NCBI GenBank assembly: GCA_034509735.1
Contig: JACGWO010000001.1
Location: forward strand, 10,184,854 to 10,248,853
Direction of reading: 5' to 3'
DNA: 64,000 nt
Source of the DNA: Sesamum alatum
Taxonomy: Eukaryota; Streptophyta; Magnoliopsida; Lamiales; Pedaliaceae
Positions 1 to 12,099 of this stretch are shown here, in pieces. Positions within the stretch are counted from its first letter, which is position 1, and every line of letters begins with the position of its first letter. The notes under the pieces are model-generated. The model ran no database searches, had not been told where the DNA came from, and was given only the letters and a program-made list of their open reading frames with translations. The position numbers and the translations under genes were made by a program.

Positions 1-190
1 AGCTTAACTAAAACTTGTGTTAAGAATTCAAAGCGGATAATGTGTTTGCATCTGAAAATGGCTCGGTAATTTTTCATGTATGTTCATGCAATGTAATTTT
101 GTCCCGGTATACATCTCTTTTCCTGACAAATATCCTACATCAGAGAAACTATTTACAAAACTGTGTTCTTCTGATACAGAAGTACATATA

Positions 191-469
191 TCATCTTCTA
201 CCCAAGCGGGAGGTTATATCCACAAACAAATCCTCGCTGCATGGAATGGTTAGACCACCCATTGGATGACCGAAACCGAATTCTTCTTCAGCTTGGCAGA
301 GCAAATCTTGAAATGAAGGATGGTTTAAGTATGACACTGGAATAACGAAGCGTTTCTTTTTGCTCTCTCCAACATAAACAGCAAAATGCCCCTTTGGAAC
401 TTCAGTTCCTGATGAAACTGATCTTCTTTCGGCTGACAAAGATCGTCTAAGAATTTGACGGATGGCCAT
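191..469 (-). CDS. SAUR protein, type A copy 1 (A1)
   Basis: Intronless 92-residue small auxin up RNA protein. The N-terminus (about residues 1-20, [10 protein letters not shown]) is basic and fits the amphipathic calmodulin-binding segment known in the family. The SAUR core follows: [38 protein letters not shown] and [10 protein letters not shown]. Characterised SAURs inhibit PP2C.D phosphatases, which keeps plasma-membrane proton pumps active and drives cell expansion; that role here is inferred from family membership. I chose the ATG at 469 because every A and B copy starts MAIRQ. An in-frame ATG 12 codons upstream (505) has no stop between and could give a longer form. TATA box at 572-579. 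Confidence 0.95.
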   Translation of the reverse strand: MAIRQILRRSLSAERRSVSSGTEVPKGHFAVYVGESKKKRFVIPVSYLNHPSFQDLLCQAEEEFGFGHPMGGLTIPCSEDLFVDITSRLGRR

Positions 470-571
470 GGTTGTAAGAATTTTCTTGAAAGTTATGTGA
501 AACAAGTGAAAACTGAGAAAGCTAAAGCTTTTTGACGAGTTGTTGCTGGTTGTGACTCAAGAGATCTGTTG

Positions 572-579
572 TATATATA
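572..579 (-). promoter_or_regulatory. TATA box of SAUR A1
   Basis: TATATATA read on the coding strand, about 105 bp before the A1 start. The same position is occupied by TATA-like runs before B1 (2801-2809), A2 (5099-5106), B2 (7082-7089), A3 (9183-9190, TATTTATA), B3 (10918-10926) and A4 (17829-17836). Confidence 0.65.
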
Positions 580-696
580 GGTGAACATAGAAGTGTGAGT
601 ATCCTCCACAAATTTAGATTGAGTAGCGGATATAGCAGGTGGATATGTATTATGTGATGGCCTGTTAAGCTTGAGAAGCATAACCACATGAGGAAT

Positions 697-712
697 CACA
701 TGGATTTGTCTT
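697..712 (-). promoter_or_regulatory. Conserved SAUR promoter block (A1 copy)
   Basis: On the coding strand this reads AAGACAAATCCATGTGA, about 230 bp before the ATG. CATGTG is an E-box of the type bound by bHLH factors such as PIFs. AAGACA is the complement of TGTCTT, one base from the canonical auxin response element TGTCTC. The block recurs with the same orientation relative to the gene at B1 (2919-2934), A2 (5224-5239), B2 (7200-7215), A3 (9307-9322), B3 (11036-11051), A4 (17948-17963), C (19381-19396), D (19820-19835, plus strand) and A5 (22106-22121). Which proteins bind it here is inference. Confidence 0.6.
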
Positions 713-1780
713 TTGATCATTGTACAGATTTTAAGCAACAAGATGAAGAATTTGTGGGCTTGACTAACACTGTTCCCTGCCAACTCTGAAAACATAGCCC
801 TAAAAAGACCCCACTGAAATCAATTGGATAACCAAATGCAATGCTGAAAGATCACAAATTCACTTAATTTCCTCCATCTTCTAGTCAAGATCATCAATAT
901 ACATCAAATCTGTATAGACATGATTAATTGCACTGTGAACCCACCAAACTATATCTACTAGTCTACTAATCCTTATTGTCTTGTGGTTTTGAAGCAAAAC
1001 ATTAGTCTCGTTTTCAGCTTATCAGACGTAAAGGTCCTCAAAGAAGTGTTTTAACGTGGAAAAAGGATGAAGGGGTTGAACAGCTCATGTGATTATGCTT
1101 GTTGGCCTATAGAGTTAAAGTCCATGTAGAATAATGGAAAGATCATTGACTCGAAAAAATTTCTGGTGAGGTGATAACGTTACCTGAACTATCAGCTGTT
1201 TTTCTGTATTATGAAAATTGAGGCAAAGCAAGATTATTTTAGACTTAAACCATGCAGCCCTTCCCTTGAGGAGGTTCACTGTCAATATCTACTGCCCTTC
1301 ACTCAAACTTGTAAACTATATGAAAAAGGCATATTGAGTCAAATGAGATATAATCAGTCACTCACACAAAGTTACTCATTCTTGTGAAAGAAAAAGAAGT
1401 CTACAAATAAATATCTTCAGTTGCATGTCTGATGTTTCCTAGATGGAATCCTCAAAATAATGGCAGTTTCAGTATAATTTCATTAATATAAGTTAGTCTT
1501 TGACTTGTATAAATAAATATCATGTTGAAAACATTTGTACCTATGACGTAAGTCACATCAGTTTACCAAATTAGCAAGTGGAATATAACACCTGAATCAT
1601 AAAAAATTTTGCTATAGAAAATGATTAGAAATTAATGTGTAAAAGAATGTCATTGAGTTACACTATTTCTTTGTTACAAGGAAGTATTTTCTCCTGGGAT
1701 ATATTATTTCCCTCCCGAAGATCCTCTATAAAATATACACCATTTTTCCTTACAAAACTGTGATCTACAAACGTATGCTA
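713..1780. other. Spacer between A1 promoter and C-type pseudogene
   Basis: No gene seen. The sequence is repeated with high similarity downstream of the other A-type promoters (for example near 5330-5780 and 18055-18760), so it belongs to the duplicated unit. The short open frames here are not SAUR-like. Confidence 0.6.
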
Positions 1781-2050
1781 CTCAACTGAGAGGTGAGATC
1801 AAGAAGTACCTCACTTCAGGGGATCCTAAGGGCACCAGTTGGATGATCAAACCCAAATTCTTCCTCGGCTTGGTTCAGCAATTGTTGAAATGATGGTTGG
1901 TTATAAAAATGATATTGGAACAACAAATCTCTTGTTTTCATTTTCTACAACATAAACGGCAAAGCATCCCTTAGGAGTATGGTTTTCAGCCAATGAAGAC
2001 CATCAAAGAAGTAACTTGGCATGTGTAATACAAGGCAGGCGGACGGCCAT
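1781..2050 (-). pseudogene. SAUR type C pseudogene
   Basis: Clear decayed copy of the intact type C gene at 18901-19176. The start (MAVRLPCITHAKLLL) and core ([20 protein letters not shown]) are readable. A TGA replaces an Arg codon at residue 16. A one-base insertion in the T-run before the NQPSFQQ region shifts the frame and creates a TAA. The glycine of the VGE motif is also changed. It lies between A1 and B1, the place expected if the ancestral unit was A-C-B or A-C. Confidence 0.9.
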
Positions 2051-2402
2051 TTTTGTTGTTTTTTGAACAAGAGAAGCTGTTATGCAGATAGGAAATTACT
2101 GCTGAAACTGTTGAAGGCTTAGACTTCTGTCCGGAAGGATAAAGAAGAATTATCTGAAGGACTAATTACTTCCTTAGGAATGTAATAACTGAAAAACAGA
2201 AGTATTCTGCCTGCAATTCCGGCTGAACAGCTCAGGTGAGATCAATAATATTTTCATATATCAATGGTATAAATTTGTTCAGGGAATACATTTTGTACCC
2301 GACAAAGTATCTTCCGTGTGTAAGAAAAGGGAAAAAACAGATGTATGTCCAGAAACCTATCTAGTAACAAAATTGCATGGCTCTAAGTCCTAGCATAATA
2401 CA

Positions 2403-2681
2403 TCATCTTCTGCCCAACTGGGAGGTGAGATCAACGAATAGCTCCTCACTGCAGGGGATGGTGATGCCACCCATCGGATGATCAAACCCGAATTCTTCTT
2501 CAGCTTGAAATAGCAAATCTTGAAACGAAGGGTGGTTCAAGTATGATACAGGAATAACAAAGCGTTTCCTGTCGCTCTCCCCAACATAAACAGCAAGATG
2601 CCCCTTTGGTACGTGAAGTCCAGATGAAGCTGATCTTCTTTCGCTGGATAAAGACCGTCTAAGCATTTGACGAATGGCCAT
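2403..2681 (-). CDS. SAUR protein, type B copy 1 (B1)
   Basis: Single-exon 92-residue [20 protein letters not shown] at the N-terminus and a full core domain ([40 protein letters not shown]). It differs from type A in M7, SSERR, HLAV for HFAV, and the ending LTSQLGRR. It differs from B3 at only three residues (L22, H23 and D37 region), which indicates recent duplication or gene conversion. TATA run at 2801-2809 and the conserved promoter block at 2919-2934. Confidence 0.95.
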   Translation of the reverse strand: MAIRQMLRRSLSSERRSASSGLHVPKGHLAVYVGESDRKRFVIPVSYLNHPSFQDLLFQAEEEFGFDHPMGGITIPCSEELFVDLTSQLGRR

Positions 2682-2934
2682 TGCTCTATTGAAGTAAATA
2701 TTGTTGAAGAAGAGATGAAAATGAAGGGATGTGAAAGTTGAGAAACTGAGTGTTCAAGGACTTGTTGCTGGTTGTGAGATCAGAAACTTCCGTTATGCAC
2801 ATATATATAGAGATGAACTTGTAAGTGCCATATCCTATAGAATGTAGATTGAGAGGTGAAGAGAGGGAAGTGGATATGCGGTGGCTGGCAGACATGGAGA
2901 AGCAAGAGCACATAGAATCACATGGCTCTGTCTT

Positions 2935-4717
2935 AGAATCTCCAAAGCATTTGAAGGTAATATAATGAATGATTTGTCATCTTGGACACATTATTTCCCA
3001 CCAACTCCTCATAAGACCCCGCCGAAATGTCTTTGAATAACAATATGCAATGACTCCCTTTAGGCAAAGAAAAGTGTGGTCAAAAGAAGAGTTGGAAAGG
3101 GTCCATATGATAGGAAGAGACAATATCACTTAAGGGATCACATGGATTTGTTTATTTTGATCATCCAAAAGATAAGTAATGGGTAAGAACAAAAATCTAT
3201 GTATATATACATAGATTCCAAGCAACTTGAAAAATATTAATCCTGAATAATTTCAGAAAAAATGGCCAAGACAGGACCACTTTGTCAACAGTGAATCCTA
3301 TAATTTAAACAGAGGTAATTAGATGTTCTGTGTCACTTGGGGTCCCCACATTTCTCCCACAGATGCTTTTGTACATCCTTGCAGTATTAATTTCCATGAG
3401 AACTTCTGTTGTTTTTTCCTATAAGTTGTAGGACTTTCCATCTTGAACTAATATAAAAATTTTCAGTATTTATAATCATCAGGAAAGCAAAACCATTCAA
3501 TGTTTCCATTCAAATATCCTTAGCTAGTTCCGGATTGACCACATGATCGGACAAACTTTGGTCTCTATATAAAATAAGCAGAAATGGTTGGATCTGTGGC
3601 GAGCTAAGTCTTGTGTTGAATTCAAACACTTCTCATTCTACTACAGGAATTTGTGATCGGTTCATTTTCTAAGGGCATAAAGTAGTACCATGATGGGAAT
3701 TCTGATAATTCCTACACTATGTACTAGCAACATGCGATGGATCTCTGGAATTCTTTGATAATAGGCTACTGCTCTGCAAGCTGCTCCCGTACTGCTTCCT
3801 ATTCAGTAAACTGTAAAACAAGACAACCTTTTTACCATGTTTAATCACCATAGTGCAGTTATACTAGTTAGGACCTATTTAAATGTGGTGAACAGTCATT
3901 CAAGTGGGCTCTAGGATGAAACATTAGCACACAGCAAATCACATGGTTCTGTCTTCTAACCATAAGAAATAGTGAAGGATGGTTTAACAGAAGGAACAAT
4001 GAACAATGTTTCAGGACAAATAATAGCCATCCTGATGCTAGGAAACAATTTGGAACTCAGGTTCCTCTTCACTCAAACAACTTTCTGATCCTAGAAGCTG
4101 ACTCTCTTCCTACTAACTAATTCAAGCCATAGCAACATCCATCTCGGCTATCATCCATGATATGTATTTTTGAGTGAGATCTGTAAAACTTAATCCCCGC
4201 TCAGGTGATCAAAATGAAGTCCTCATTTAACATGGATTATCAAGATCTAGGAGAAAAAGGAATTCCCGTAGGGCAACAGTGTCCAACTCTATTTTTTGAA
4301 TGTGTCAAACACAGTTAATTTCCCTAACACATCTTCATGAATTGATATTATTGGCATGGGTTCGACAACCATGGTCTGGTATTTAAAAGTCTGTTTGTAC
4401 TTGACACTCTGTCTCTCAGCAGTAGAATTCACTGAGAGAGAACTTAATACTTTCAGGAAGGAACTGTCTTATGGAGAATTTAACAGCAAAGAAAAGTAAA
4501 GTAGGAGCAGAAAAAGTATTTGAATTGTTGAGCTTAAATAAAACTTGTGTTAAGAATTCAAAGTGGATAATGTGTTTGCATCTTAAAATGCTCGGTAATT
4601 TTTCATGTATGTTCATGCAGTGTAATTTTGTTCCAGTATACATTTCTTTTCCTGACAAATATCCTATATTTGAGAACTATTTACAAACTGTGTTCTTCTA
4701 AAACAAAAGTACATATA
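2935..4717. other. Spacer between B1 promoter and A2
   Basis: No intact gene. It contains two further CACATGG blocks without a SAUR behind them (3139-3144 and 3940-3945) and a stretch near 3740-3830 that matches the region downstream of the type D gene at about 20600-20710. The D coding part itself is absent. The last 190 bp, from the TTGAGCTTAAATAAAAC junction near 4530, repeat the first 190 bp of the window and mark a duplication-unit boundary. Confidence 0.6.
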
Positions 4718-4996
4718 TCATCTTCTACCCAAGCGGGAGGTTATATCCACGAACAAATCCTCGCTGCATGGAATGGTTAGACCACCCATTGGATGACTGA
4801 AACCGAATTCTTCTTCAGCTTGGCAGAGCAAATCTTGAAATGAAGGATGGTTTAAGTATGATACTGGAATAACGAAGCGTTTCTTTTCGCTCTCTCCAAC
4901 ATAAACAGCAAAATGCCCCTTTGGAACTTCAGTTCCTGATGAAACTGATCTTCTCTCAGCTGACAAAGATCGTCTAAGAATTTGACGGATGGCCAT
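4718..4996 (-). CDS. SAUR protein, type A copy 2 (A2)
   Basis: Single-exon 92-residue SAUR, identical to A1 except E for K in the VGES-KKR stretch and S for G in EEFGF-HP. The leader and promoter are also near-identical to A1, including the in-frame upstream ATG (5032) that would add 12 residues. TATA at 5099-5106 lies upstream of that ATG, so the first AUG of the transcript may be the longer start. I keep MAIRQ as the start because A3, A4 and A5 do not share the upstream ATG at that spacing. Confidence 0.95.
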   Translation of the reverse strand: MAIRQILRRSLSAERRSVSSGTEVPKGHFAVYVGESEKKRFVIPVSYLNHPSFQDLLCQAEEEFGFSHPMGGLTIPCSEDLFVDITSRLGRR

Positions 4997-5239
4997 GGTT
5001 GTAAGAATTTTCTTGAAAGTTATGTGAAACAAGTGAAAACTGAGAAAGCTAAAGCTTTTTGAGGAGTTGTTGCTGGTTGTGACTCAAGAGATCTGTTGTA
5101 TATATAGGTGAACATAGAAGTGTGATTATCCTCCACAAATTTAGATTGAGTAGCAGATGTAGCAGGTAGATATGTATTATGTGGTGGCCTGTTAAGCTTG
5201 AGAAACATAAGCACATGAGGAATCACATGGATCTGTCTT

Positions 5240-6664
5240 TTGATTATTATACAGATTTTAAGCAACTAGATGAAGAATTGGTGGAATTGACTAACACTGT
5301 TCCCTGCCAACTCCAAAAACATAGCCCTATAGAGTTAAAGTCCATGTAGAATAATGGAAAGATTATTGACTCGAAAAAATTTCTGGTGAGGTGATAACGT
5401 TACCTGAACTGTCAATATCTACTGCCCTTCACTCAAACTTGTAAACTATATGGAAAAGGCATATTGAGCCAAATGAGATATAATCAGTCACTTAGACATA
5501 GTTACTCATTCTTGTGAACAAGCAGGAGGGAAAGTTTTAGTATCATTAGTGAAACAGAAAGAAGCCTACAAATGCATAGTTAAATGGAGAACCTGGATAT
5601 AATTTCTTCTGTTGCATGTCTGATGTTTCCTTTCCTAGATGGAATCCTCAAAATAATGGGAATTTCAGTATAATTTCATTAATAGAAGTTAATCTTTGAC
5701 TAGTCTAAATAAGTATCATGTTGAAAACACATCTATCTATGACGGAAGTCACAGCAGTTTACCCAATTAGCAAGTGGAATATAATCCCGGAATCATAAAA
5801 CACTGCTGTAGAAAATGGGTAGGCACCAAACCAAGTCTATTTTCTGGTGCTTTGAGCCAAACAGGAAATCCGTTGGGAATTAAAAAACAGATTGTCTAAT
5901 GGACTCAAACATTGTAGTCTTTCTACATGAAGCAGTTCCAATGGCAAGTTTCATATCTATGTTAAGAACATCGTTCAGACTTGACGAGGCAGGTTCACAA
6001 TGGAAAAGTTGACAAAAGCTGCAATAATTCATCATCAAGTCAGCCTTACCTCTGACGAATTTCACACACTGTCTAGACAGTATGTTCAACTTTTAGAAGC
6101 TCATTCTCTGTATTACAGAAAAACTTTGTTCAAGATGCATCCCGTCTTATGGCAGAGACCAACCCGGAAATGAATAAGCAGATCTTTGGCCTCGTTACTA
6201 AGCTTCATACTTGGTACAGACCTGGCACTGCTTTATCTTCTATCAGGTGACGGATCAATTTAATTACAAGTGAAATATTTGAAGTTTCCCCTGTTAAATG
6301 ATAACTGGCGAGCATTTTTCTTGACAGTCGTGGTTGCACATACAGAACAGGCAGTATATAAGACTTAACCGAATAATTCGACTCCTTAAACTTCTGTTCT
6401 GAAGGATAAAGAAAAGATTATCTAAGGACCAATTTCTTCCTTAGGAATGTAATAAACAGAAGTATTGTGCCTCCAATGCAGGAACTGAACATCTCAGGTG
6501 AGATCAATAATATTTTCATATATCAATGGGATAAATTTGTCCAGGGAATACATTTGTACCTGACAAAGTATCTTCCGTGTGTAAGAAAAGGACAAAAAAA
6601 AGATGTATGTCCAGAAACCTATCTAATAACAAAATTGCTGTGCTCTAAGTGCTAGTAAAATACA
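5240..6664. other. Spacer between A2 promoter and B2
   Basis: No gene seen. It matches the A1-B1 spacer in parts but lacks the type C pseudogene. In its place lies a block (about 5820-6360) that is repeated near 9655-10200 before B3. Short open frames here have no SAUR or other recognisable motif. Confidence 0.55.
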
Positions 6665-6943
6665 TCATCTTCTGCCCAACTGGGAGGTGAGATCAACGAA
6701 TAACTCCTCACTGCAGGGGATGGTGATGCCACCCATTGGATGATCAAACCCGAATTCTTCTTCAGCTCGAAATAGCAAATCTTGAAACGAATGGTGGTTC
6801 AAGTATGATACGGGAATAACAAAGCGTTTCCTTTTACTCTCTCCAACATAAAGGGCAAGATGCCCCTTCGGCACGTCAAGTCCAGATGAAGCTGATCTTC
6901 TTTCGCTGGATAAAGACCGTCTAAGCATTTGACGAATGGCCAT
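6665..6943 (-). CDS. SAUR protein, type B copy 2 (B2)
   Basis: Single-exon 92-residue SAUR of type B. Differences from B1 and B3 include L for V in AVYVGE (ALYVGE), H for P in LNHPSF (LNHHSF) and R for Q in LLFQAEEE. The NHP proline is among the more conserved positions of the core, so this copy may be drifting. An in-frame ATG 23 codons upstream (7012) lies downstream of the TATA run at 7082-7089 and could extend the N-terminus. Promoter block at 7200-7215. Confidence 0.93.
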   Translation of the reverse strand: MAIRQMLRRSLSSERRSASSGLDVPKGHLALYVGESKRKRFVIPVSYLNHHSFQDLLFRAEEEFGFDHPMGGITIPCSEELFVDLTSQLGRR

Positions 6944-7215
6944 CGTTCTATTGAAGTAAACTTGTTGAAGAAGAGATGAAAATGAAGGGATGTGAAAGTT
7001 TTCGTGAAGCAAGTGAAGTTGAGAAGCTGAGTGTTCAAGGACTTGTTGCTGGTTGTGAGATCAGAAATTTGCATTACACACATATATATAGAGATGAACT
7101 TGTAAGTGGCATATCCTTTAGAATGTAGGTTGAGAAGTGAAGAGAGGGAAGTGGATATGTGGTAGCTGGCAAACATGGAGAAGCAAGAGCACATAGAATC
7201 ACATGGCTCTGTCTT

Positions 7216-8784
7216 CAAATCTCCAAAGCATTTGAAGGTAATATAATGAATTATTTGTCATCTTGGACAACATTATTTCCCACCAACTCCGCATAAGACC
7301 CTGCTGAAATGTATGTGAATAACAATATGCAATGACTCCCTTTAGACAAACAAAATTTTGTGGTGAAAAGAAGAGTTGGAAAGGGGCCATATGATAGGAA
7401 GAGACAACATCACTTAAGGGATCACATGGATCTGTTTATTTTGATCATCCAAAAGATAAGTAATGGGTAAGTACAAAAATCTCTATATATATAAATAGAT
7501 TCCGAGCAACTTGAAAAATATTACTCCTGAATAATTTCAGACAAAATGGCCAAGACAGGACCACTTTGTCAACAGTGAATCATATAATTTAAACATAGGT
7601 AATGAGATGTTCTGTGTCACTTGGGGTCCTCACATTTCTCCCACAGATGCTTTTGTACATCCTTGCAGTATTAATTTCCATGAGAACTTCTGTTGTTTGT
7701 ACTATAAGTTGTAGGACCTTCTGTTTTGAACAAATATGAAATTCTTGAATAATCATCAGGAAAGCAAAACCATTTAATGTTTCCATTCAAATGTCCCTCA
7801 CTAGTTCCAACAGTTCCGGATTGTCCGTATGATCGGACAAACTTTGGTCTCTATATAAAATCAGTAGAAATGGTTGGATCTGTGCCAAGCAAGTCTTGTG
7901 TAGAATTCAAACACTTCTCATTCTACTACAGGAATTTGTGATCAGTTCATTTTTGAAGAGCAAAATGTATTACCATGATGGGAATTCGGATAATTCCTAC
8001 ACTATCTACTAGCGACATGCGATGGATCTCTGGAGTTCTTTGATTATAGGCTACAAGGCTGCTCCCATACAGCTTCCTATTCAGTAAACTGTAAACAAGT
8101 TTTGCCATGTTTAATCAACATAGTGGACTTATAATAGTTAGGACCTATTTAAATGTGGTGAACAGTCATTCAAATGGGCTCTAGGATGAAACATTAGCAC
8201 ACAGCAACCACATGTTCTGTCCTCTAACCATAAGAAATAGTGAAGGATGATATAACTGAATGAAAAATGAACACTTTTTCAGGACAAATAATAGCCAGCA
8301 TAGAACAACCTGATCTAGGAGCAAAAAGAATTTCCGTCGGGCAAGGGTGTCCAACTCTATTTTTTGAATGTGTCAAACACAGTTAATTTCCCTCATACAT
8401 CTTCATGAATTGATATTATTGGCTTGGGTACAACAACCATGGCCTGGTGCCTAAAGGTGTGTTTGTACTTGACACTCTCAGTCAGCAGTAGAACTCACTG
8501 AGAGAGAACTTAATACTTTCAGGAAGGAACTGTCATATGGAGAAGTTAACAGCAAAGGAAACTGAAGTAAAAAAAACACCTATATCGAATTGTTGAGCTT
8601 AAATAAAACTTGTGTTAAGAACTCAAAGCGGATAATATGTTTGCATCTGAAAATGGCTCAGTAATTTTTCATGTATGTTCATGCAATGCAATTTTGTCCC
8701 AGTATACATCTCTTTTCCTGACAAATATCCAACATCAGAGAACTATTTACAAAACTGTGTTCTTCTGAAACAAAAGTACATGTA
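7216..8784. other. Spacer between B2 promoter and A3
   Basis: No gene. Near-copy of the B1-A2 spacer, including an orphan CACATGG block at 7423-7428 and a decayed one near 8208. The duplication junction (TTGAGCTTAAATAAAAC) recurs near 8593. Shorter than the B1-A2 spacer because of internal deletions around 8290-8330. Confidence 0.6.
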
Positions 8785-9063
8785 TCATCTTCTACTCAAG
8801 CGGGAGGTTATATCCACAAAAAAGTCCTCACTGCAAGGAGTGGTTAGACCACCCATTGGATGACTGAACCCGAATTCTTCTTCAGCTTGGCAGAGCAAAT
8901 CTTGAAATGAAGGATGGTTTAAGTATGATACTGGAATAACGAAGCGTTTCTTTTCACTCTCTCCAACATAAACAGCAAAATGCCCCTTTGGAACTTCAGT
9001 TCCTGATGAAATTGATCTTCTTTCGGCTGACAAAGATCGTCTAAGAATTTGACGGATGGCCAT
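8785..9063 (-). CDS. SAUR protein, type A copy 3 (A3)
   Basis: Single-exon 92-residue SAUR. Compared with A2: I for V at SISSG, T for I in the GGLTIPC motif (LTTPC), F for L in EDLF, and SRLSRR at the end. The LTTPC change alters a strongly conserved hydrophobic position. The frame stays open upstream for about 340 bases, but that stretch includes the TATA box (9183-9190) and promoter, so the long frame is chance and MAIRQ at 9063 is the start. Confidence 0.93.
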   Translation of the reverse strand: MAIRQILRRSLSAERRSISSGTEVPKGHFAVYVGESEKKRFVIPVSYLNHPSFQDLLCQAEEEFGFSHPMGGLTTPCSEDFFVDITSRLSRR

Positions 9064-9322
9064 GGTTGTATCAAAGTAAATCTTTCTGAGACCAAACAAG
9101 AATTTTCTGCAAAGTTTTGTGAAAACTGAGAAAGCTAAAGCTCTTTGAGGAGTTGTTGCTGGTTGTAACTCAGAGATCTGTTGTATAAATAGGTGAACAT
9201 AGAAGTGTTGTATCATCCACAAATTTAAATTGAGTAGTGGATGTCGCAGCTGGATATGTGTTATGGGTGGCCTGTTATGCTTGAGAAACATAAGCCCATG
9301 AGGAATCACATGGATTTGTCTT

Positions 9323-10501
9323 CCAATCATTACACAAATTTTAAGCAACAAGATGAAGTATTTGTGGGGTTGACTAACAGTGTTCCCTGCCAACTCTGAA
9401 AACATTTCACTAAAAAGACCCCACTGATATCAATTGGATAACCAAATGCGATGCCGAGTTCACTTAATTTTCTCTATCTTCTAATCAAGATCATCAGTTT
9501 ACATCAAATCTGTATAGACATGATTAAATGCTTTGTGTACCCACTAAACTCTACCCACTAGTCTGATAATCCTAATGGTCCTGTGGTTTTGAAGCAAAAC
9601 ATTAGTTCAGCTTAGCAGACGTAAAATATGGATGTAGAATAATGCTTCTTCAACTTAGGCACCACGTCTATTTTCTGGTGCTTTGAGTCAAATCCATTGG
9701 GAATTAGAAAACAGATCGTTAATGGACTCAAACATTGTAGTCTTTCTACACGAAGCAGTCCCAATGGCAAGTTTCACGCCTGTGTTAAGAACATCTTTCA
9801 GACTCGACGAGGCAGTTTCATAGTGGAAAAGTTGACAAACGTTGCAATAATTTCATCATGAAGTCAGCCAGTTTGAATTATTTACCTCTCACGAATTTCA
9901 CACACTGTCTAGACAGTATATTTCCATTTTTAGAAGCTCAGACTCTCTATTATAGAAAACTGTGTTCAAGATGCATTCCGTCTTATGGGAGAGACCATCC
10001 TGGAAATGAATAAACAGACGTTTGGCCTCATTACTAAGCTTAATACTTGGTACAGACCTGGCACTGCTTTATCTTCTATCAGGTGACAGATCAATTTAAT
10101 TACAAGTGAAATGTCTGAAGTTTCCCCCGTTAAATGATAACTGGTGAGCATTTTTCTTGACAGTCTTAGTTGCACATACAGAAGAGGCAGTATATAAGAC
10201 TTAAACTGAATCATTCGACTCCTTAAACTTCTGTTCTGAAGGACAAAGAAAAAATTATCTAAGGACTAATTTCTTCCTTGGGAATGTAATAAACAGAAGT
10301 ATTGTGCCTCCAATGCATGAACTAAACAGCTCAGGTGAGATCAATAATATTTTCATATATCAATGGGATAAATTTGTACAGGGAATACATTTTGTACCCG
10401 ACAAAGTATCTTCCGTGTGTAAGAAAACGGAAAAAAGAGATGTATGTCCAGAAACCTATCTAATAACAAAATTGCATTGCCCTAAGTCCTAGTAAAATAC
10501 A
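9323..10501. other. Spacer between A3 promoter and B3
   Basis: No gene recognised. Largely a copy of the A2-B2 spacer. An unrelated-looking minus-strand open frame of 82 codons near 9966-10214 has no known motif and is probably chance. Confidence 0.55.
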
Positions 10502-10780
10502 TCATCTTCTGCCCAACTGGGAGGTGAGATCAACGAATAACTCCTCACTGCAGGGGATGGTGATGCCACCCATCGGATGATCAAACCCGAATTCTTCTTC
10601 AGCTTGAAATAGCAAATCTTGAAACGAAGGGTGGTTCAAGTATGATACGGGGATAACAAAGCGTTTCCTTCTGCTCTCCCCAACATATACAGCAAGATGC
10701 CCCTTTGGCACGTCAACTCCAGATGAAGCTGATCTTCTTTCGCTGGATAAAGACCGTCTAAGCATTTGACGAATGGCCAT
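10502..10780 (-). CDS. SAUR protein, type B copy 3 (B3)
   Basis: Single-exon 92-residue SAUR with complete core ([56 protein letters not shown]). The open frame extends upstream past the TATA run at 10918-10926 and is therefore not all translated; MAIRQ at 10780 is the conserved start. This is the last B copy before the copia insertion. The LTR element starts about 1.3 kb upstream of this gene, beyond its promoter block at 11036-11051. Confidence 0.95.
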   Translation of the reverse strand: MAIRQMLRRSLSSERRSASSGVDVPKGHLAVYVGESRRKRFVIPVSYLNHPSFQDLLFQAEEEFGFDHPMGGITIPCSEELFVDLTSQLGRR

Positions 10781-11051
10781 CGTTCTATTGAAGTAAATCT
10801 TGTTGAAGAAGAGATGAAAATGAAGGGATGTGAAAGTTTTTGTGAAACAAGTGAAGTTGAGAAGCTGAGTGTTCAAGGACTTGTTGCTGGTTGTGAGATC
10901 AGAAACTTTCGTTATGCATATATATACAGATGAACTTGTAAGTGCCATATCCTATAGAATGTAGATTGAGAGGTGAAGAGAGGGAAGTGGACATGTGGTG
11001 GCTGGCAAACTTGGAGAAGCAAGAGCACATAGAATCACATGGCTCTGTCTT

Positions 11052-12094
11052 CAAATCTTCAAAGCATTTCAAGGAAACATTATGAATGATTTGTCATCTT
11101 AGACACATTATTTCCCACCAACTCCTCATAAGACCCCACTGAAATAAATGTGAATAACAATATACAATGACTCCCTTTAGGCAAAGAAAATTGTGGTGAA
11201 AAGAAGAGTTGGAAAGGGAACATATGATAGGCAGAGACAATATCAGATAAGGGATCACATGGATCTGTGTTTTGATCATCCAAAAGATAATTAATGGGTA
11301 ACTTCAAAAACCTATATATATACATAGATTCCTAGCAACTTGAAAATTATGACTCCTGAATAATTTCAGACAAAATGGCCAAGACAGGACCACTTTGTCA
11401 ACAGTGAATCATCTAATTTAAACAGAGGTAATGAGATGTGCCCACATTTCTCCCACAGAAGATTTTGACATCCTTGCAGCATTAATTTCCATGAGAACTT
11501 CTGTTGTTTGTTACTATAAATTGTAGGACCTTCTGTCTTGAACTAATATAAAAAATTTGAGTTTTTATAATCATCAGGAAAACAAAACCATGCAATGTTT
11601 CCGTTCAAATGTCCCTCACTAGTTCGAACAGTTCCATATTGTCCACATGATCGGACAAACTTTGGTCTCTATATAAAATCAGCAGAAATGGTTGGATCTG
11701 TGCTCTGTGGCAAGCAAGTCTTGTGTACAATTCAAACACTTCTCATCTACTACAGGAATTTGTGATCAGTTAACTTTCTAACAGCACAAAGTATTACCAA
11801 TGATGGGAATTCAGATAATTCCTACACTATGTACTAGCAACATGCGATGGATCTCTGGAATTCTTTGATAATAGGCTACAGTGTCCAACTCTATTTTTTA
11901 AATGTGTCAAACACAGTTAATTTCCCTTACACATCTTCATGAATTGATATTATTGGCTTGGGTACAACAACCATGACCTGGTGCTTAAAGGTGTGTTTGT
12001 ACTTGACACTGTATCACTCAGCAGTAGAACTCACTGAGAGAGAACTTAAACACTTTCAGGAAGGAGCTGTCTTATGGAGAAGTTAACAGCAAAG
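11052..12094. other. Spacer between B3 promoter and copia element
   Basis: No gene. A shortened copy of the B-A spacers, with an orphan CACATGG block at 11256-11261. The sequence flanking the transposon (AACAGCAAAGAAAAC, then TAAAGTAAACAAAACACC after the element) matches uninterrupted sequence near 8547-8580, which shows the empty site. Confidence 0.65.
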
Positions 12095-12099
12095 AAAAC
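12095..12099. repeat. Target site duplication, left
   Basis: AAAAC, immediately outside the left LTR. The same five bases follow the right LTR at 17180-17184. A 5-bp duplication is the usual size for Ty1/copia integrase. Confidence 0.95.

Noticed and set aside
8785..9405. 206-codon frame read as a long SAUR with N-terminal extension
   Set aside because: The extension spans the TATA box and conserved promoter block and is not conserved in the other A copies; only the MAIRQ part is coding.
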